NCBI GenBank assembly: GCA_012295275.1
Contig: CM022673.1
Coordinates: forward strand, 11,080,788 to 11,133,287
Direction: 5' to 3'
Origin: Chrysomallon squamiferum
Lineage: Eukaryota > Mollusca > Gastropoda > Neomphalida > Peltospiridae
DNA: 52,500 nucleotides
This document shows, one piece after another, positions 49,381-52,500 of this stretch (position 1 is its first letter; each line of letters opens with the position of its first letter). The position numbers were made by a program, and so were the translations under genes. The notes beneath the pieces are model-generated. The model did not search any database, was not told the DNA's origin, and saw only the letters and a program-made list of their open reading frames with translations.

Positions 49381-49409
49381 ATGACTGTTGGTTCAAGATC
49401 GACATAAAT
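49381..49409 (-). pseudogene. 29-bp relic of alpha-tubulin exon 2
   Basis: Matches 51897-51925 of the tubulin gene at 26 of 29 positions in the same orientation. In the tubulin frame it reads IYVDLEPTVM against [10 protein letters not shown]. No further tubulin homology was seen on either side. Confidence 0.55.
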
Positions 49410-49621
49410 AGAAACTTACGTACATACATACCTACATGCATACATACATACGTACGTGGGGTCAAATTTAATCAATCTTACATTTATTTATTTATATTAT
49501 ATTTTTATATTTTTTTTTCAAATGTATTTATTTATTTAACTTTTTATATTTATTTATTTTTTTGTTTTATGTTTTATTTTATTTTACTTTATTTTATTTT
49601 ATTTTTTTATTTTTTATTTAT

Positions 49622-49652
<31 letters not shown>

Positions 49653-50060
49653 ACTTCGATTCCTGGTAACTGAAACTGACGGAGATGGTTGGAACATTCA
49701 GTGTTTAGTTTTCGTATCATTCAAGGATCGTGGTTATATCCATCGTTAGCAGTAAGAAAAATGTTATAAACTAATAATAGTTACAGGGACAATAACTTTA
49801 TTTTACTATTATTATTATTATTGTGCTACAATAATGCTGAATGATGATAACGGCAACGATGACGATGATGATGTTGACGATAACCATTATGATAGATGAC
49901 GACGACAATGATAATGATGATGATGATGATGATAATAATAATAATGAAAAGTCCAAAGAACATAAAACAAAATTAACAAGATAACTGTCACTATATTTTT
50001 ATGCAGAAAATAAAAAATATAAAACAGATAAAACATTAATTGCTCTTTTAAAATCCATTA

Positions 50061-50095
<35 letters not shown>

Positions 50096-50096
50096 A
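50061..50096. repeat. (AAAT)n microsatellite
   Basis: About nine AAAT units. A shorter AAAT run lies near 50239-50262. Confidence 0.85.
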
Positions 50097-50178
50097 TTGA
50101 ATAATTTTGATGTCAAAAAATGTCAAAAATATCTGTTCCACTTCTCGAAATGTGGACATTTTAGATTTTCCTTTCCGA

Positions 50179-50184
50179 TTTATT
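50179..50184 (-). terminator. Candidate poly(A) signal for alpha-tubulin
   Basis: TTTATT on the plus strand gives AATAAA about 235 bases after the stop codon. Another copy lies at 50216-50221. Confidence 0.45.
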
Positions 50185-50417
50185 ATTGCTTTCCTTTATC
50201 AATATTAGTTTGGGCTTTATTAGTTATCACATTTTTTAAATAAATAAATAAATAAATAAGTAAAATATTTCACAGTAGAACCGCGTGTGCTTTGATGACT
50301 GAAAAAAATATACTCGAAGCTCAGTGTTAGAATGGGAAATAACTGAAATTATATTTCTTTAACGTGCAAGAGATGCGCAGACGTCAATAATGTTCGGGGG
50401 AAAAAAAAGAACTAATT

Positions 50418-52120
<1,703 letters not shown>

Positions 52121-52436
52121 TCAGAAGAAAACCAGACAATTAAACGATTTTCTGGTAGACAGACAGACAGATGGAAGGAAAGACGGGTGGATGAGTTGAC
52201 AGATAAATGGATTAATGGATAAATTAGAATATTTGTCTTACAAGGAAAAAATTTGAAAAACCAAAAGTAAATATGTAACTAATTAATTAATATAAAATAT
52301 ATATATATATATATATAAAAAAAAAAAAATGAAGTGATATAAAATAAAAGAAAATGAAATGAAAGAAAAGACAAGAATAAAAAATAAGAAATAAATAAGA
52401 AAATTGAAAACAGACAAAAATATATATAATGCTGAC

Positions 52437-52470
<34 letters not shown>

Positions 52471-52500
52471 ATAAAAGATTTTAAAACAAAAAAGGAAGCA

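Larger units (their letters stand above)
47571..50178. other. Intergenic region between sulfotransferase and tubulin
   Basis: No gene recognised. It contains CA runs (47803-47834, 48189-48210), a foldback element at 47876-48170, an alpha-tubulin exon relic at 49381-49409 among TACG/TACA repeats, GAT repeats at about 49845-49945 and AAAT repeats at 50061-50096. The 169-residue ORF at 49164-49673 is mostly low-complexity Tyr/Phe/Leu from T/A runs. Confidence 0.6.

Noticed and set aside
49164-49673. 169-residue ORF
   Set aside because: The second half is Tyr/Phe/Leu low complexity from T/A runs and the first half crosses TACG/TACA repeats; not protein-like.

Overview
The window is animal nuclear DNA: AT-rich, dense in microsatellites, with intron-containing genes that use GT-AG splicing (two GC-AG exceptions). 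The gene set fits a lophotrochozoan, most likely a mollusc; this is an inference from gene content and style, not from a species-specific marker. No bacterial, viral or CRISPR feature was seen. Exon boundaries were derived by hand from splice sites, phase continuity and protein-family similarity.

Layout. (1) 1-1718 (+): the last three exons of an unrecognised protein with a charged helix and a low-complexity Tyr/Pro/Ser tail, followed by a long 3' UTR to a good poly(A) signal near 5934. (2) 14016-9782 (-): a complete six-exon TMEM106-family lysosomal membrane protein (252 aa), convergent with gene 1. (3) 15278-28558 (+): a complete 18-exon OXSR1/STK39 (Fray) kinase, 527 aa, the effector kinase of the WNK ion/volume pathway. 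It is divergent from TMEM106 across about 1.26 kb. (4) 28559-38242: about 9.7 kb without a recognisable coding exon, holding a diverged minisatellite at 33.85-34.5 kb. (5) 38243-42867 (+) and 47390-44825 (-): two paralogous carbohydrate 6-O-sulfotransferases facing each other tail to tail. The minus copy is intact (421 aa). The plus copy has a one-base deletion. A small unidentified ORF lies between them. (6) 52117-50418 (-): alpha-tubulin, complete except for its ATG-only first exon beyond the right edge.

The genes form no obvious pathway and read as an ordinary stretch of chromosome. The points worth a second look are: the inverted sulfotransferase pair, with mosaic near-identity suggesting gene conversion; a small stem exon in both copies that ends in a GC 5' splice site; tandem intron growth by repeated copying of exon-end/splice-donor segments in TMEM106, with a similar duplication in OXSR1; a foldback element with 23-bp perfect arms; and a 29-bp relic of alpha-tubulin exon 2 downstream of the tubulin gene. 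I found no convincing previously undescribed multi-gene system.
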